A DNA stretch of 6,839 bases from Candidatus Omnitrophota bacterium (lineage in GTDB: Bacteria; Omnitrophota; Koll11; Gygaellales; Profunditerraquicolaceae). Made by a program: the position numbers and the translations under genes. The stretch lies in assembly GCA_026387515.1 (NCBI GenBank), contig JAPLLP010000218.1:5647-12485 (forward strand), read 5' to 3'. This document shows positions 5,966 to 6,839 of the stretch, piece after piece. The notes beneath the pieces were generated by a model. That model had not been told where the DNA came from, made no database searches, and saw only the letters and a list, made by a program, of their open reading frames with translations. The stretch's first letter is position 1. The number at the start of each line of letters is the position of its first letter.

Positions 5966-5977
5966 GCTTAACGTCAA
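5949..5977 (-). promoter_or_regulatory. Sigma70-like promoter of tRNA-Ala
   Basis: On the minus strand TTGACG (5977-5972), a 17-bp spacer and TAAAAT (5954-5949) predict a start near 5942, about 34 bases before tRNA-Ala. It shares 5949-5965 with the tRNA-Leu promoter. Confidence 0.6.
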
Positions 5978-5986
5978 TATAATATT

Positions 5987-6072
5987 GCCGGAGTGGCGGA
6001 ATGGCAGACGCGGCAGCCTCAAAAGCTGTTGAGGGCAACCTCATGGGGGTTCAAGTCCCTTCTCCGGCACCA
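5987..6072 (+). tRNA. tRNA-Leu (anticodon CAA), CCA encoded
   Basis: This is a class II tRNA. The acceptor GCCGGAG pairs with CTCCGGC (6062-6068), the discriminator is A6069, and CCA (6070-6072) is encoded. The D stem is GCG/CGC. The anticodon stem GCAGC/GCTGT encloses CTCAAAA, giving anticodon CAA for Leu codon UUG. A long variable arm TGAGG-GCAA-CCTCA, typical of Leu and Ser tRNAs, is present; the T loop is TTCAAGT with stem GGGGG/CCCTT. A T6 run at 6076-6081 follows and could end some transcripts. A prepilin start codon lies only 14 bases after CCA, so read-through and tRNA 3' processing may make the pilin mRNA. Confidence 0.97.
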
Positions 6073-6086
6073 ACCTTTTTTAAAAA

Positions 6087-6494
6087 ATGCAGGCGATCAA
6101 AAACGCTAAAGGATTCTCTCTTGCGGAATTGCTCTTGGCCGCGGCAATCCTGGCCTTATTATCCAGCATGCTATTACAGACCGCTATCTCCTCTTTTATC
6201 CTGAATCAGACTAACCGTAATTCCAGCATAGCAATTATCCACGCGCAATACGCGATGGAAGAAATTAAAGGCACGAATTTTGATAATATTAAACCGGATA
6301 TAGATAGCGGAAGCTGGAACTGGAGCAGTACGGATATTTCCGGCAAAGGACTATCGCCTTTACCCGGAGAAACTATCAGCACCCAAGAAACAGGGACGAG
6401 CCTGCTGAATGTAATGGTCACCGTAAATTGGGAGGATAAAACAGGCAGGAACAGGAACGTTTCATTACAAACTTATTTTGCCCAGCCGCCCTAA
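6087..6494 (+). CDS. Type IV prepilin-like protein, PilV/GspI type
   Basis: This 135-residue protein has a short class III signal MQAIKNAKG, cleaved by prepilin peptidase after G9, then F10-SLAE with the conserved Glu at mature position 5 and a hydrophobic helix (about 10-32). AQYAMEEIKGTNFDNI and the C-terminal VMVTVNWEDKTGRNRNVSL segment resemble minor pilins of the PilV/GspI/PulG class. Minor pilins prime assembly of type IV pili or type II secretion pseudopili at the inner membrane. The ATG is forced by an in-frame TAA at 6081-6083. No Shine-Dalgarno site is present, and tRNA-Leu ends 14 bases upstream. A second prepilin follows nine bases after the stop, so this begins a pilin operon. 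The exact subclass is uncertain. Confidence 0.88.
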   Translation: MQAIKNAKGFSLAELLLAAAILALLSSMLLQTAISSFILNQTNRNSSIAIIHAQYAMEEIKGTNFDNIKPDIDSGSWNWSSTDISGKGLSPLPGETISTQETGTSLLNVMVTVNWEDKTGRNRNVSLQTYFAQPP

Positions 6495-6503
6495 TAATAA
6501 CCT

Positions 6504-6839
6504 ATGCAAAAGCTAAAAGATGGTTCAATGATATCCCGGGGGTTTACTTTAGTCGAGTCCATGATAAGCATGGCTTTAATTATTATTATTTCCGGAATTG
6601 TCTTTTTGACGTTTAATACCGCCAACACGGTAGGATTTATTAATACGGATTTTATTTATTTACAGCAGCAAACCCGCCAGGCGCTCGACGGGATGTCCAG
6701 GGAAATACGGCAAAACCGGGTTGCGGATGGCGTCAATATTAACAACGGTTGCTCAAGGATTGATTTTGCTGTCGGAGGCAATGTCATCAGCTATTACCTT
6801 AATGCCGGCAGCCAGATCATCCGCGAATCTCCGGTCGGC
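6504..6839 (+). CDS. Type IV prepilin-like protein, PilW/GspJ type (partial, runs off window end)
   Basis: These 112 codons are open to the window edge. The leader MQKLKDGSMISRG ends in G13, followed by F14-TLVES with Glu at mature position 5 and a hydrophobic helix (about 14-35). After it, YLQQQTRQALDGMSREIRQ is the typical helix extension of PilW/GspJ-like minor pilins, which often read 'R.AL..M.REIR'. FAVGGNVISYYLNAG and IIRESPVG follow. It lies nine bases after the preceding prepilin and should work with it in a minor-pilin tip complex. An internal ATG at 6528 (M9) would give a five-residue leader and is a possible alternative start; neither ATG has a strong ribosome site. The C-terminal part is outside the window. 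Confidence 0.85.
   Translation, partial: MQKLKDGSMISRGFTLVESMISMALIIIISGIVFLTFNTANTVGFINTDFIYLQQQTRQALDGMSREIRQNRVADGVNINNGCSRIDFAVGGNVISYYLNAGSQIIRESPVG

Noticed and set aside
5978..5983. Perfect TATAAT just before tRNA-Leu
   Set aside because: Its start would fall inside the tRNA at about 5990 and no -35 lies at the right distance; the 5937-5965 promoter fits better.
6001..6204. Open frame through tRNA-Leu into the prepilin
   Set aside because: Its first part is a translation of the tRNA and the rest is out of frame with a clear prepilin.

Overview
This is a gene-dense bacterial window of moderate GC with mostly minus-strand housekeeping genes, two tRNA genes, and DNA-uptake or pilus genes at both ends. 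The organism is not identifiable with certainty. Standalone receiver proteins, tandem prepilin genes behind a tRNA, an HTH/LAGLIDADG-like gene type that I associate with candidate-phylum genomes, and weak or absent Shine-Dalgarno sites at several starts suggest an uncultured Gram-negative-type bacterium such as Omnitrophota. That is inference only.

Layout. Positions 1-708 (minus) hold comEA followed directly by the start of comEC, which leaves the window: the DNA receptor and inner-membrane channel of natural transformation. Positions 811-1179 (plus) hold a single-domain response regulator with a promoter that predicts a leaderless mRNA; its stop codon overlaps that of leuS. Positions 1176-3550 (minus) hold leucyl-tRNA synthetase, broken into two reading frames. 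The break fits a 22-nt deletion just after the zinc ribbon. Upstream on the same strand, tightly packed, are a second single-domain response regulator (3547-3936), endonuclease IV (3939-4784) and a 65-aa XRE-type repressor-like protein (4807-5004). These four genes (xre, nfo, response regulator, leuS) look like one operon.

Positions 5005-5154 are an AT-rich divergent control region with a 10-bp-arm palindrome. Its half-site TACTAATA recurs only upstream of comEA and upstream of the plus-strand gene at 5155, which suggests a small XRE regulon. The 5155 gene encodes an HTH plus LAGLIDADG-like protein whose frame runs straight into the antisense strand of tRNA-Ala(GGC) at 5836-5908. Between tRNA-Ala (minus) and tRNA-Leu(CAA) (plus, 5987-6072) lie two face-to-face sigma70-like promoters that physically overlap. 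Fourteen bases after tRNA-Leu a prepilin operon begins: a PilV/GspI-like prepilin (6087-6494) and a PilW/GspJ-like prepilin that runs off the window end.

Taken together, ComEA/ComEC and the type IV prepilins could be parts of one DNA-uptake apparatus. The XRE protein is a candidate regulator of comEA, and the broken leuS is either an assembly fault or a real lesion in an essential gene. No CRISPR array, insertion sequence or origin is visible. No gene-free stretch exceeds about 150 bases.
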